DNA of 64,000 bases, from positions 1 to 64,000 of the forward strand of contig NZ_ATYW01000022.1 of assembly GCF_000427885.1 (NCBI RefSeq). Reading direction: 5' to 3'. Under the pieces are notes generated by a model. The model had not been told where the DNA came from, did no database searches, and worked only from the letters and a program-made list of their open reading frames with translations. Made by a program: the position numbers and the translations under genes. Shown here piece by piece: positions 26,164 through 34,174 of the stretch; position 1 is the stretch's first letter; every line of letters begins with the position of its first letter. Source of the DNA: Glycomyces tenuis DSM 44171 (GTDB taxonomy: Bacteria; Actinomycetota; Actinomycetes; Mycobacteriales; Micromonosporaceae).

Positions 26164-27459
26164 ATGATCCGCCATCCATACCGCGCCAAGCGACGGACAC
26201 TGCTGACCGGCGCCGCGGGCGCCGCCACACTCGGCGCAGCGGCCGCCTGCGGGGACGACGGACCCGCCGGGACCGCCGACGACCCGATCGAGATCAGCTT
26301 CGAATGGTGGGGCGACGACGTCCGCGCCGGGCTCTACACCGAAGCGATCGAGCTGTTCCAGCAGAAGAACGAGGGCATCACGGTCCAGACGAACTTCGCC
26401 GACTTCCCGGCCTACTGGGAGGGCCTGACCAGCCGCATGGCCTCGCGCGACCTGCCGGACGTGTTCCAGATGGACTACTCGCGGCTGCGCCAGTTCGGCT
26501 CGAACGGCCTGCTGCTCCCGCTCGAGGGCGTCGTCGACACCTCCGACTACCGGGAGGGCTTCCTCGAGACCGCGCAGCTCGACGGCGAACTCATCGCCGT
26601 CCCGATCTCGGGCAACACCCTCAGCCTGATCTACCGCTCCGACTGGTTCGAGGAGCACGGCATCCCGACCCCCGAGCCGGGGCAGTCCTGGGACGACTAC
26701 AAGGCCACCATCGCCGAACTCACCCCCGCCCTGGGCGAGGGCAAGTGGGGCGGCGGCGACTGGTGCGGCCAGTACCACTTCATGGAGCTGTGGCTGCGCC
26801 AGCAGGGCGGCAGTTTCTACACCGAGGACGGCACCGCGCTCAACTTCGAGCCCGCGCAGCTCGCCGAGTGGTGGCAGCTCGCGGACGACCTCCACGCCGA
26901 CGGCCTCGTGCCGCCGGTCGAGACGACGATCGAGTGGACGACCGGCGGCATCCCGCAGGACCTGCTCGGCTCGGAGATCGGCTGGGACAACTTCATGGCG
27001 AACTACTCGCCGTCGGTAGCCGAGTTCGGCGGCACCCTGGCGCTCGCCGCGCCGCCGACCCTCGACCCGAGCAACCTCGGCCTCTACCTGAAGCCGGGCA
27101 TGCAGTTGGTCATCTCGGCCACCTCGGAGTACACCGAGGAGGGCGCCAAGCTCGTCGACTTCCTCCAGTCCGACCCCGAGGCCATCGCGATCCTCGGCAC
27201 CAACCGCGGCATCCCGGCCACCAACACCGGCATGGAGAACGTCGAGGTCGACGAGTACGCGCAGGCCGTCCTCGACTACGAGGCCAGCGTCGAGCAGTAC
27301 CTGACCACGCCGCCGCCGGCCCCGCCCGCGGCCACCGGTGCCATCGAGGTCAAGTTCGCGGAGCTCTACCAGCAGGTGCAGTACGCGGAGATGACGCCCG
27401 ACGAGGCGGCCGAGCTGTTCTTCACCGAGGCCGAGACCCTCTTCGCCGCCGAGCAGTAG
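26164..27459 (+). CDS. CUT1 sugar ABC transporter substrate-binding lipoprotein
   Basis: 431-aa extracellular binding protein. The signal peptide ends at Cys 29 (GAAAAC), and KRRTLLTG near residues 9-16 resembles a twin-arginine signal. The body is a family 1 (maltose/oligosaccharide) binding fold: ISFEWWGDDVRAG, LPDVFQMDYSRLRQFGSNGLLLPLE. An AAGGAG ribosome binding site precedes the ATG. It lies 74 bp after rhaB and is followed by two permeases but no ATPase, as usual for actinobacteria that share an MsiK-type ATPase. The cargo is likely rhamnose-containing oligosaccharides or rhamnose itself (inference). Confidence 0.88.
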   Translation: MIRHPYRAKRRTLLTGAAGAATLGAAAACGDDGPAGTADDPIEISFEWWGDDVRAGLYTEAIELFQQKNEGITVQTNFADFPAYWEGLTSRMASRDLPDVFQMDYSRLRQFGSNGLLLPLEGVVDTSDYREGFLETAQLDGELIAVPISGNTLSLIYRSDWFEEHGIPTPEPGQSWDDYKATIAELTPALGEGKWGGGDWCGQYHFMELWLRQQGGSFYTEDGTALNFEPAQLAEWWQLADDLHADGLVPPVETTIEWTTGGIPQDLLGSEIGWDNFMANYSPSVAEFGGTLALAAPPTLDPSNLGLYLKPGMQLVISATSEYTEEGAKLVDFLQSDPEAIAILGTNRGIPATNTGMENVEVDEYAQAVLDYEASVEQYLTTPPPAPPAATGAIEVKFAELYQQVQYAEMTPDEAAELFFTEAETLFAAEQ

Positions 27460-27486
27460 CTAGCCACCGAGACAAGGACCTTCACC

Positions 27487-28476
27487 GTGTCAGCTTCTCC
27501 CTCCACCGCCGCGCCCAGCGAGGCGGACGAGGCCGGAGCGCCGCCGACGCGCGGAAACCGGGGAGCGGCCAAGCGCCGCTCCTCGGCCATCCGCGGCGGT
27601 GAGCGATTCGCCGGCTATACCTTCATGTTGCCGTGGATTATCGGCACGGCGGTGTTCACCATCGGCCCGATGGTCTGGTCGCTGTACCTGTCGTTCACCG
27701 ACTACCACCTCATCCGCGGCGGGGACTGGATCGGCCTCGACAACTACACCGCGATGTTCGACGATCCGATGTTCGCTCGCGCCGTGCGCGTCACGCTGAT
27801 GTACGTGGTGTTCGCGGTGCCGATCAAGCTGGCCGCGTCGCTGGCGGTGGCGATGCTGCTGGTGCAGCGGCGCCGCGGCATCGGCTTCTACCGGGCGGCG
27901 TTCTACATGCCCTCCCTGATCGCGATGAGCGTGGGGATCGCGATCGTGTGGAAGGCGCTGTTCGCCAACGGCGGCCCCCAGGACCAGTTCATGTCCTGGT
28001 TCGGCTGGGAAGGCGGGGGATTCATCGGCAACCCCTCGGTGTCGATCCTGATGCTGGTGCTGTTGAGCGTGTGGACGTTCGGGGCGCCGATGGTGATCTT
28101 CATGGCCGGGCTGCTCCAGGTGCCCGGCGAGCTCTACGAGGCCGCCGAGGTCGACGGCGCCGGCAAGTGGCACCGCTTCGTGAAGATCACCTTGCCGATG
28201 CTCTCGCCGGTGATCTTCTTCAACGTGCTGATGGAGACGGTGGGGGCGTTCCAGTTGTTCGGCCCGGCCTACATCATCGGCGGCGAGGCCGGCGCCCCGG
28301 CGTGGTCGACGCTGTTCTACACCGTGCGGATCTACTCGCTGGCGTTCATCGACCTGCGCATGGGCTACGCCTCGGCGTGGGCGTGGGTGCTGGTGCTCGC
28401 GGTCGGTGTGGTCACCTTGATCATGTTCCGTGCCGCGAAGAGCCTGGTCTACTACGCCGGAGAGGACAACCGATGA
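27487..28476 (+). CDS. CUT1 sugar ABC transporter permease, UgpA/LacF type
   Basis: 329-aa permease with six transmembrane helices after a ~40-residue charged N-terminal tail. The cytoplasmic EAA loop is YEAAEVDGAGKWHRFVKITLPML (about 214-236), the contact to the ATPase. GTG start; the stop overlaps the next permease start as ATGA. It pairs with the downstream UgpE/MalG-type permease. Confidence 0.9.
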   Translation: MSASPSTAAPSEADEAGAPPTRGNRGAAKRRSSAIRGGERFAGYTFMLPWIIGTAVFTIGPMVWSLYLSFTDYHLIRGGDWIGLDNYTAMFDDPMFARAVRVTLMYVVFAVPIKLAASLAVAMLLVQRRRGIGFYRAAFYMPSLIAMSVGIAIVWKALFANGGPQDQFMSWFGWEGGGFIGNPSVSILMLVLLSVWTFGAPMVIFMAGLLQVPGELYEAAEVDGAGKWHRFVKITLPMLSPVIFFNVLMETVGAFQLFGPAYIIGGEAGAPAWSTLFYTVRIYSLAFIDLRMGYASAWAWVLVLAVGVVTLIMFRAAKSLVYYAGEDNR

Positions 28477-29363
28477 GCATCACCACCACCGCCGACGGCC
28501 GAGTGGTCGAGCGGCGCAAGCGTCCGCCCCGCGAGCGCGCCAAGTCCGCGGTCTGGCACCTCAGCCTGCTGGCGGTCCTGGCGATCGTGCTGTACCCGGC
28601 GCTGTGGGTGCTGATCGCCTCGGTCAAACCGAACGCCGAGATCATCACCGACGCCTCGCTCATCCCCAGCACGATCACCTGGGAGCACTTCGCCTCCGCG
28701 TTCGACGGCCTGGCCGGGGTGCCGCTGTGGCGGTTCTTCTGGAACTCCACGCTCATCGCCGGCCTGTCGGTGATCGGGATCGTCCTGTCGTGCTCGATCA
28801 CCGCCTACGCGCTGGGCCGGCTCTCCTTCCCCGGACGCAAGGCCATGTTCGGCATCGTCATCGCCACGCTGCTGCTGCCCGGGCAGGTCATGCTCATTCC
28901 GCAGTACCTGATCTTCTCCGAGATGGAAGTGGTCAACACGATCTTCCCTCTGGTGGTCGGCAAGTTCCTGGCCTTGGACGCGTTCTTCGTGTTCATGTAC
29001 GTCCAGTTCCTGCGCGGCATCCCGCGCGAGCTCGACCACGCCGCGAAGATCGACGGCGCCGGGCACTTCCGGATCTTCTTCTCGATCATGCTGCCCCTGC
29101 TGCGCCCGGCGATCGTGACCTCGGCGATCTTCACCTTCATCTGGTCGTGGAACGACTTTCTGGGGCCGCTGATCTACCTGCACGAGATCGAGAAGTTCCC
29201 GCTGCCGCGGCTGCTCCAGTCCTATGAGAACACCGAGGCGGTCTCCAACTACGGCGGCATGATGGCCATGACGCTGCTGTCGCTGATCCCGGTAGTGCTG
29301 TTCTTCCTGGTCTTCCAGAAGTTCCTCATCAAAGGCATCGCCGCCTCGGGCATCAAGGGATGA
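28473..29363 (+). CDS. CUT1 sugar ABC transporter permease, UgpE/MalG type
   Basis: 296-aa permease with six predicted helices. The EAA loop is DHAAKIDGAGHFRIFFSIMLPLLRPA, and the C-terminus ends in FQKFLIKGIAASGIKG, typical of MalG-like partners (GI-x-x-GA-x-KG). The start overlaps the previous permease gene. With its partner it imports the sugar bound by the upstream lipoprotein. No ATPase gene follows, so a shared ATPase elsewhere is assumed. Confidence 0.9.
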   Translation: MSITTTADGRVVERRKRPPRERAKSAVWHLSLLAVLAIVLYPALWVLIASVKPNAEIITDASLIPSTITWEHFASAFDGLAGVPLWRFFWNSTLIAGLSVIGIVLSCSITAYALGRLSFPGRKAMFGIVIATLLLPGQVMLIPQYLIFSEMEVVNTIFPLVVGKFLALDAFFVFMYVQFLRGIPRELDHAAKIDGAGHFRIFFSIMLPLLRPAIVTSAIFTFIWSWNDFLGPLIYLHEIEKFPLPRLLQSYENTEAVSNYGGMMAMTLLSLIPVVLFFLVFQKFLIKGIAASGIKG

Positions 29364-29395
29364 GGCGGGCCGTGCGCAACGAGCGAGGAGGCTGA

Positions 29396-30016
29396 ATGGC
29401 GGGGGAGCGGCCGAGGCGCCGCGCCGGGGCGCGCGGCGCGCGCGAGGGCGGCAGGGCCTTCGCCCTGTTCGCCGAGTGCCTGCTGACCGGCGTGTGGTTC
29501 ACCGTGGCGGCGCTGCCGCTGGTGACCGTCCCGGCCGCGCTCGCCGCCTCGTCGCGGCATCTGGCCGGGCACCTCGACGGCACCCCCTCGTCCCTGGGCG
29601 ATTTCGTCCGGGACGTGCGGAAGGCCTGGAGGGGCGGCTGGCTGGTCGGCCTGGCCTCGATCGGCGTGGCGCTGTTCCTCGCCGCCGACTTGGCGGTGCT
29701 GACCGTCGAGGGCGTCCCGGGCCGCTCGGTGACGGCGCTGCTGATCATGGTCGTCGCGGGCCTGGCGGCGACGGTGCTGCTGCGGGCCGCCGCCGCCTGG
29801 GAGCCCGGCGGATCGTGGAAGTCGCTGCTCGCCGGGGCCCTGGAGGACACCAGAAAGGACTTCGGCGGCACCGGCATCCTCCTGGGTGGACTGCTGGTGC
29901 TGGTCGTGTGCGCCTGGGCGCTGTGGATCCTCTTCGTTCCCATGAGCGGCTGCCTGATCGGCGCGGCGCTGGCGGTGCGCCGGCGCCGCCTCGAGGCGGC
30001 CGAGACCCCCTCCTAG
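29396..30016 (+). CDS. YesL/DUF624-like membrane protein
   Basis: 206-aa membrane protein with about four to five hydrophobic helices (residues about 22-48, 78-100, 106-124, 158-186) and arginine-rich ends. It resembles YesL/DUF624 proteins, which are commonly encoded beside CUT1 sugar transporters of plant-polysaccharide loci and have no settled function. GAGGAGG at 29384-29390 gives a strong ribosome binding site. It begins 32 bp after the last permease and is likely the final gene of the rhamnose/transporter operon. Confidence 0.7.
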   Translation: MAGERPRRRAGARGAREGGRAFALFAECLLTGVWFTVAALPLVTVPAALAASSRHLAGHLDGTPSSLGDFVRDVRKAWRGGWLVGLASIGVALFLAADLAVLTVEGVPGRSVTALLIMVVAGLAATVLLRAAAAWEPGGSWKSLLAGALEDTRKDFGGTGILLGGLLVLVVCAWALWILFVPMSGCLIGAALAVRRRRLEAAETPS

Positions 30017-30116
30017 AAGACGAGAGCCGAGTCGTGCTCAGGTAGGACAGGGGTTCCTTCCAGCGACGGTGGTCGATGATTGGTAGCTTGAGAGCACCTG
30101 ACCATTGGAGGGAACC

Positions 30117-30740
30117 ATGACCAAGCCATCCCCGCCCATGGAGAAGCAGCCACGCCCCGGCGCGGTGACCTTCGCTGTCGTGCTGCAACTGCTCCTGGCC
30201 GCGGCCATGGCCGCCACGGCCGTCCTCACCATGCTCTACGGCGCCGACGCGCAAGAGGCCTATGAGGCCGAGCTCAACGCGCAGGGCGTCGACGTGGACA
30301 CCCTGCCCGCCGGATCGACGTCCTTCGGCGGCGGCTCGAACCTCGTCTTCCCGATCGTGGTGATCGTGATCCTGGTGGTGCTGGCGTTGCTCAACGCCGC
30401 CGGGAACCGCGTGGGGCGCATCCTGACGTGGGTCTTCCAGCCGCTGGTGCTCATCTGCGGCGGCTTCGTCTTCGCCAGTGCGCTGTTCGGCGAGCAGCTG
30501 ACGCAGTGGGCCTTCGACAACTCCGGCGACGAGACGCTCGAGTCGCTGGACGCCGGACAGCTGCTGGAGGCGGCCTACAACGCCTATCCGGGCTGGAGCG
30601 TCGTCGTCGACTGGGCCACGGTCCTGTTGACGACGCTCGGCTCGCTGCTGGTCATCATCCTGCTGGCCGTGCCCGCCGCCAACGCCTACTTCCGCAAGGA
30701 GGCCCCGCCCACGTACATCCCCGGCGCTCCGACCCAGTAG
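30117..30740 (+). CDS. Hypothetical membrane protein
   Basis: 207-aa protein I do not recognise. There is a short cytoplasmic N-terminus rich in Pro and Lys, then four hydrophobic segments (about 18-40, 76-98, 104-124 and 166-192). A polar segment between helices 1 and 2 (YGADAQEAYEAELNAQGVDVDTLPAGS) and an acidic segment between helices 3 and 4 are predicted outside. The C-terminus is short and proline-rich. GGAGGG precedes the ATG at 30117. The 100-bp gap from the upstream gene and the strong terminator downstream suggest a single-gene unit. Confidence 0.7.
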   Translation: MTKPSPPMEKQPRPGAVTFAVVLQLLLAAAMAATAVLTMLYGADAQEAYEAELNAQGVDVDTLPAGSTSFGGGSNLVFPIVVIVILVVLALLNAAGNRVGRILTWVFQPLVLICGGFVFASALFGEQLTQWAFDNSGDETLESLDAGQLLEAAYNAYPGWSVVVDWATVLLTTLGSLLVIILLAVPAANAYFRKEAPPTYIPGAPTQ

Positions 30741-30754
30741 CGCCGCCATCCGAC

Positions 30755-30780
30755 AACCCGGGCCGCACGCGGCCCGGGTT
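30755..30780. terminator. Strong intrinsic terminator
   Basis: AACCCGGGCCGC (30755-30766) and GCGGCCCGGGTT (30769-30780) form a perfect 12-bp inverted repeat with a minimal loop, followed by a short T-rich run (GTTTCC). It lies 15 bp after the membrane protein gene and separates the sugar locus from the housekeeping block. Confidence 0.8.
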
Positions 30781-31049
30781 GTTTCCTATCACTGTCCTGA
30801 TCAAATATATATCGACACCGATAATTCTCGACCTCCCGCCAAGACTAGGAATTCGCACCTCAGGACCCCTATATCGCCGGGCTTCGCCCGTCAGCGACAC
30901 ATCGGCGGCGTCTGATTTCGGGAATACAGTGTCGTACCTCTGAGGCTAGAATCGGCCTACACCCACCGAACACCCGTCGACCACACGGCTCGCGATCGTC
31001 GCCGAGCGGAAGGAAACCCACGGCTCCCGGAGCCGTCGAGAGGACAGCC
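30781..31049 (+). promoter_or_regulatory. Intergenic region upstream of the phosphatidyltransferase gene
   Basis: No gene is visible in this gap. TAGAAT at 30947-30952 is a good -10 candidate, without a clear -35 box. Just before the ribosome binding site, ACGGCT (31020-31025) and AGCCGT (31031-31036) form a small hairpin directly adjacent to GAGAGGA (31038-31044), which could modulate translation of the TTG-initiated gene. An AT-rich patch near 30800 follows the terminator. Confidence 0.4.
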
Positions 31050-31652
31050 TTGAGCAAGTCAGCAGCGCCCACCGGCTGGGGAGTCTGGACGTGGCCGAAC
31101 CTGGTCACGGCCGTGCGCCTGGCGGGGATCCCGCTGTTCTGCTATCTGCTGCTGGCCACCGAGCACTACTGGCAGGCCGCGGTCGTCCTCGCCGTCGGCG
31201 GCGGCACCGACTGGGTCGACGGCCAGTTGGCGCGCCGGCTCAATCAGGTCTCCAAGCTGGGGCGTCTGCTCGATCCGTTCGTGGACCGCCTGTACATCCT
31301 CACGGCGCTGCTGGCGTTGACCTACGTGCATCTGCTGCCGTGGCCGTTCACCTTGGCCGTGCTCGTGCGGGAGGCGACGATGGTGGGCCTGGTGATCGTG
31401 TTGCGCTGGCATGGCTACGCGCCGCCGCAGGTGCATTTCCTCGGCAAGAGCGCCACGTCGGTGGTGTTCATGTCCTTCCCGGTGCTCGTGGTGGCCGGTC
31501 TGGTGGAGAACGCGGATGTGTGGGCGGCGCCGCTGGGGTGGGCGCTGGCGTGGTGGGGTCTGGCGCTGTACTGGGCGGCGGCTCTGGTGTATCTGTGGCA
31601 GGCCGCGGGTTTGATGCGCGGTGGGCGCGCGAGAGCGCATGTGGTCGCGTAG
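31050..31652 (+). CDS. CDP-alcohol phosphatidyltransferase family protein (PgsA-like)
   Basis: 200-aa membrane enzyme of phospholipid synthesis. The catalytic signature D54-x2-D57-G58-x2-A61-R62-x8-G71-x3-D75-x3-D79 is complete (DWVDGQLARRLNQVSKLGRLLDPFVDR). About five to six helices surround it. Likely products are phosphatidylglycerophosphate or cardiolipin-type lipids; head-group specificity cannot be read from the motif. A TTG start follows GAGAGGA. Its position shortly before gcvH and garA parallels the mycobacterial pgsA2 neighbourhood, which supports a vertically inherited block. Confidence 0.88.
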   Translation: MSKSAAPTGWGVWTWPNLVTAVRLAGIPLFCYLLLATEHYWQAAVVLAVGGGTDWVDGQLARRLNQVSKLGRLLDPFVDRLYILTALLALTYVHLLPWPFTLAVLVREATMVGLVIVLRWHGYAPPQVHFLGKSATSVVFMSFPVLVVAGLVENADVWAAPLGWALAWWGLALYWAAALVYLWQAAGLMRGGRARAHVVA

Positions 31653-31843
31653 GGAGACGCTTCGGGCGGGTCGTTCGGGTGCTTCGCGAGGCGTTTCGAT
31701 CGGGATGATCACGCAATAGCGGCCCCGCCGTCGGCGCGATGCGGCTGGGCGATACGGTCATGTGCGTCCGACCCGCCGCCAGTGTTGGTGAATCGTGTGA
31801 GTTTTATTCGCATGGGCGGGCTTCTCAGAGAGGGGAGCACCAG

Positions 31844-32221
31844 GTGATTCCGGAGCAGTTGCGCTACACCGCGGAGCATGAGTGGGTCGAGCGGCGCGAC
31901 GGTGACGTCGTGCGGGTCGGGATCACCGATTTCGCGCAGAATGCGCTCGGCGACGTCGTGTTCGTCCAGCTTCCGGAGGTCGGTGCCCAGGTGCGGGCGG
32001 GGGACGTGATCGGTGAGGTCGAGTCGACCAAGAGCGTCTCTGACGTGTACGCTCCGGTGACCGGTAAGATTCAGTCATGTAATGACGAACTGTCGGAATC
32101 CCCGGAATTGGTGAACGGCGACCCCTATCAGGCGGGCTGGATGTTCGACATCGCGGTCGAGGATTCCGGCTCGCTCGCTGCTTTGCTGGACGCGGGAGCG
32201 TATGCGAAGCTTACTGAGTGA
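31844..32221 (+). CDS. gcvH: Glycine cleavage system H protein
   Basis: 125-aa lipoyl carrier protein. The lipoylated Lys 63 lies in EVESTKSVSDV, preceded by the typical HEWVERRDGDVVRVGITDFAQNALGDVVFVQLP. It shuttles the aminomethyl group of glycine between GcvP, GcvT and lipoamide dehydrogenase. GTG start with AGGGGAG upstream; the full length matches the family. It is followed 34 bp later by the garA homologue, as in mycobacteria. The gcvT gene is not in this window. Confidence 0.95.
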   Translation: MIPEQLRYTAEHEWVERRDGDVVRVGITDFAQNALGDVVFVQLPEVGAQVRAGDVIGEVESTKSVSDVYAPVTGKIQSCNDELSESPELVNGDPYQAGWMFDIAVEDSGSLAALLDAGAYAKLTE

Positions 32222-32255
32222 CCAGAGGGTCCAGATTTGTAGAAGGTGGCAATCC

Positions 32256-32693
32256 ATGACGCGTTCGAATGATGAGTTCCCTCCGCCGGATGTGACGGCC
32301 ACGATGAATCTCTCCGCTCTTCAGGAGAGCGGTGAGGTCGACGCGGAGTTGAATTCTGCGCGGCTGGCGGATTCCCTGCCGGCCGGGACCGCGCTGTTGG
32401 TGGTGCGCCGTGGTCCGAATGCCGGCGCGCGGTTTCTGTTGAATACTGAGGTGACGACGTCTGGTCGTCATCCGGATTCGGATATCTTCCTGGATGATGT
32501 GACGGTGTCGCGGCGTCATGCCGAGTTCCATCGTGATGCTTCGGGTTTCACGGTGCGTGATGTCGGCAGCCTGAACGGGACGTATGTCAACCGTGAGCGG
32601 GTGGAGACGGCGTCGCTGGGCAACGGTGACGAGGTGCAGATCGGGAAGTTCCGTTTGGTGTTCATCAGTGGGCCGGGTCCGGCCGCGGCTTGA
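32256..32693 (+). CDS. garA: FHA-domain regulator, GarA/OdhI homologue
   Basis: 145-aa forkhead-associated protein. The C-terminal FHA domain (about 46-140) has the phosphothreonine-binding residues in SGRHPDSDIFLDDVTVSRRHAEF and GSLNGTYVNRE (Arg 71, Ser 85, Asn 107) and is very close to mycobacterial GarA. The N-terminal tail holds DVTATMNL with Thr 14 and Thr 16, the likely Ser/Thr kinase site corresponding to the ETTSVF motif of GarA. In related species the unphosphorylated protein inhibits 2-oxoglutarate dehydrogenase and glutamate dehydrogenase, controlling the 2-oxoglutarate/glutamate node. The gcvH-garA linkage supports the call. Confidence 0.92.
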   Translation: MTRSNDEFPPPDVTATMNLSALQESGEVDAELNSARLADSLPAGTALLVVRRGPNAGARFLLNTEVTTSGRHPDSDIFLDDVTVSRRHAEFHRDASGFTVRDVGSLNGTYVNRERVETASLGNGDEVQIGKFRLVFISGPGPAAA

Positions 32694-32818
32694 TGCCGGT
32701 TCGCGCTCGTGTCACGTTGTCGTGATTTGCGAGTAGGCTGAGGGCGTGGGGCCCGTCGCGGGTGCGGCTCGGGGCGGGTCCGGCGTCAGCGACGATGGCA
32801 TTCGTTGGAGGCGAGCCG

Positions 32819-33280
32819 GTGCGGATGATGACCGTAGTCGGGGTCCGCGTGGAACTCCCGAGCAATCAGCCGGTGGTGTTGCTGAAGGAGTCCGATGGCA
32901 ATCGGTATCTGCCGATTTGGATCGGGACGGTCGAGGCGGCGGCGATCGCGTATCAGCAGCAGGAGGTGCAGTTGTCGCGGCCGTTGACGCATGATCTGAT
33001 GCGTGATGTGCTGGAGGCGCTGGAGGTGTCGCTGACGGCTGTGGAGATCACGGAGCTGCGGGAGACGGTGTATTTCGCGGAGCTGGTGTTGGACGGGCAG
33101 ACGCGGGTGTCGTCGCGGTCGTCTGATGCGATCGCTCTGGCGTTGCGGGCGGATGCGCCGATCTGGTGTGCCGATGAGGTGCTCGATGAGGCGGGCGTGG
33201 TGCTTCCGGATACGCAGGAGGACGAGGTGGAGAAGTTCCGCGAGTTCCTCGAAGAGGTCAGTCCCGACGATTTCGGCTGA
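32819..33280 (+). CDS. Bifunctional nuclease domain protein (Rv1829-like)
   Basis: 153-aa protein of the bifunctional nuclease (DUF151) family. The start is placed at GTG 32819 because GGAGG lies at 32807-32811 and the mycobacterial homologue begins at this point; an ATG at 32795 is the alternative. Conserved segments are VVGVRVELPSNQPVVLLKESDGNRYLPIWIG, RPLTHDLMRDVLEAL and SSRSSDAIALALR. The C-terminal DEVEKFREFLEEVSPDDF is almost invariant in actinobacteria. Nuclease activity is reported for plant relatives; the bacterial role is unclear. It lies between garA and a MerR gene, a conserved order. Confidence 0.9.
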   Translation: MRMMTVVGVRVELPSNQPVVLLKESDGNRYLPIWIGTVEAAAIAYQQQEVQLSRPLTHDLMRDVLEALEVSLTAVEITELRETVYFAELVLDGQTRVSSRSSDAIALALRADAPIWCADEVLDEAGVVLPDTQEDEVEKFREFLEEVSPDDFG

Positions 33281-33420
33281 GCGGGCGATGTGCGGTCGCC
33301 GCGGCGTGTGGTGTGCGCGGTGGGGCCGTGACCTGGCGAGCAATATTCTGGTTCCGACCATTGTGTAGAGCCCGGGCGTTACTCTCGGTTTCCAGGAGCC
33401 TCTATGGTGCGGAGGGTGCG

Positions 33421-33954
33421 ATGGATGCCCACAGTGGGGCGGGCGGGCGTGGTGCGGTGCCGGCGTCGCAGATTCGGGGTTGGCGCGGTACTGCGGCGTG
33501 CCGGGTGGTCGGCATTACGTACCGGCAGCTGGATTATTGGGCGCGTACGGGTCTGGTGGAGCCGAGTGTGCGTCGGGCGTCGGGGTCGGGTTCGAACCGC
33601 TTGTACTCGTTTCGCGACATCATCGTGTTGAAGGTGATCAAGCGGCTGCTGGATGCGGGTGTGTCGTTGCAGAACATCCGCATGGCGGTGGAGGCGCTGC
33701 GGTGCCGCGGGGTGAAGGATCTGGCGGAGATCACGTTGATGTCGGACGGGTCGCGGGTGTACGAGTGCCGGTCGGCCGGTGAGGTCATCGAGTTGCTGCG
33801 GGGCGGTCACGGGGTGTTCGGGATCGCGGTGCGGTCGACGGTGACCGAGGTGATGGGGCGCTTGGCGGCGTTGCCGGGGGCGGAGGCGCCGGTTCGGGCG
33901 CCGGAGCAGGCGCAGGGGCGTCTGGGGGCGGGTGAGGTGCCCACTCGACGGTAG
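33421..33954 (+). CDS. MerR family regulator (Rv1830-like)
   Basis: 177-aa regulator with an internal MerR-type winged helix: [63 protein letters not shown] (about 24-85). The following [25 protein letters not shown] is highly conserved among actinobacterial orthologues in the gcv region. There is no ligand-binding cysteine pattern. GGAGGG at 33411-33416 sets the ATG start. It lies immediately upstream of the glycine riboswitch and gcvP. In mycobacteria the orthologue is essential or important for growth; its regulon is not settled. Confidence 0.88.
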   Translation: MDAHSGAGGRGAVPASQIRGWRGTAACRVVGITYRQLDYWARTGLVEPSVRRASGSGSNRLYSFRDIIVLKVIKRLLDAGVSLQNIRMAVEALRCRGVKDLAEITLMSDGSRVYECRSAGEVIELLRGGHGVFGIAVRSTVTEVMGRLAALPGAEAPVRAPEQAQGRLGAGEVPTRR

Positions 33955-33977
33955 TCGGCCTTCTGGCATACGATGTG

Positions 33978-34100
33978 CGCAGAGCCGGAAAACCGGGCAG
34001 GAGAGATCGTGGGCCACACTGGCTGCGCGGCACCGAAGGGGCAAGTCCCTCGCTTCAAACTCTCAGGTACCAGGACTGTTCGGGATTGGCCGCTCTGGAA
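33978..34100 (+). ncRNA. Glycine riboswitch
   Basis: All core elements of the glycine aptamer appear in order: GCAGGAGAGATC (33998-34009), CACCGAAGGGGCAAG (34031-34045), and AAACTCTCAGGTACCAGGAC (34057-34076), where the GGAGAG and CTCTC strands pair. An outer helix can form between CAGAGC (33980-33985) and GCTCTG (34092-34097). One complete aptamer is visible, with at most a partial second one. It lies between merR and gcvP, so glycine binding presumably switches on glycine cleavage. Confidence 0.92.
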
Positions 34101-34122
34101 CCGGTGCTGAGGTTCAGTGGTT

Positions 34123-34163
34123 GGTGACAGACGAGGGGACTGCAACTGCCGTCGACTGTCACC
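34123..34163 (+). promoter_or_regulatory. Hairpin at the gcvP ribosome binding site, likely riboswitch expression platform
   Basis: GGTGACAG (34123-34130) pairs perfectly with CTGTCACC (34156-34163), whose last bases abut the GGAGGA ribosome binding site (34164-34169) of gcvP. No T-run follows, so control at translation initiation is more likely than termination. This role is inferred from position. Confidence 0.5.
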
Positions 34164-34174
34164 GGAGGACCCTC

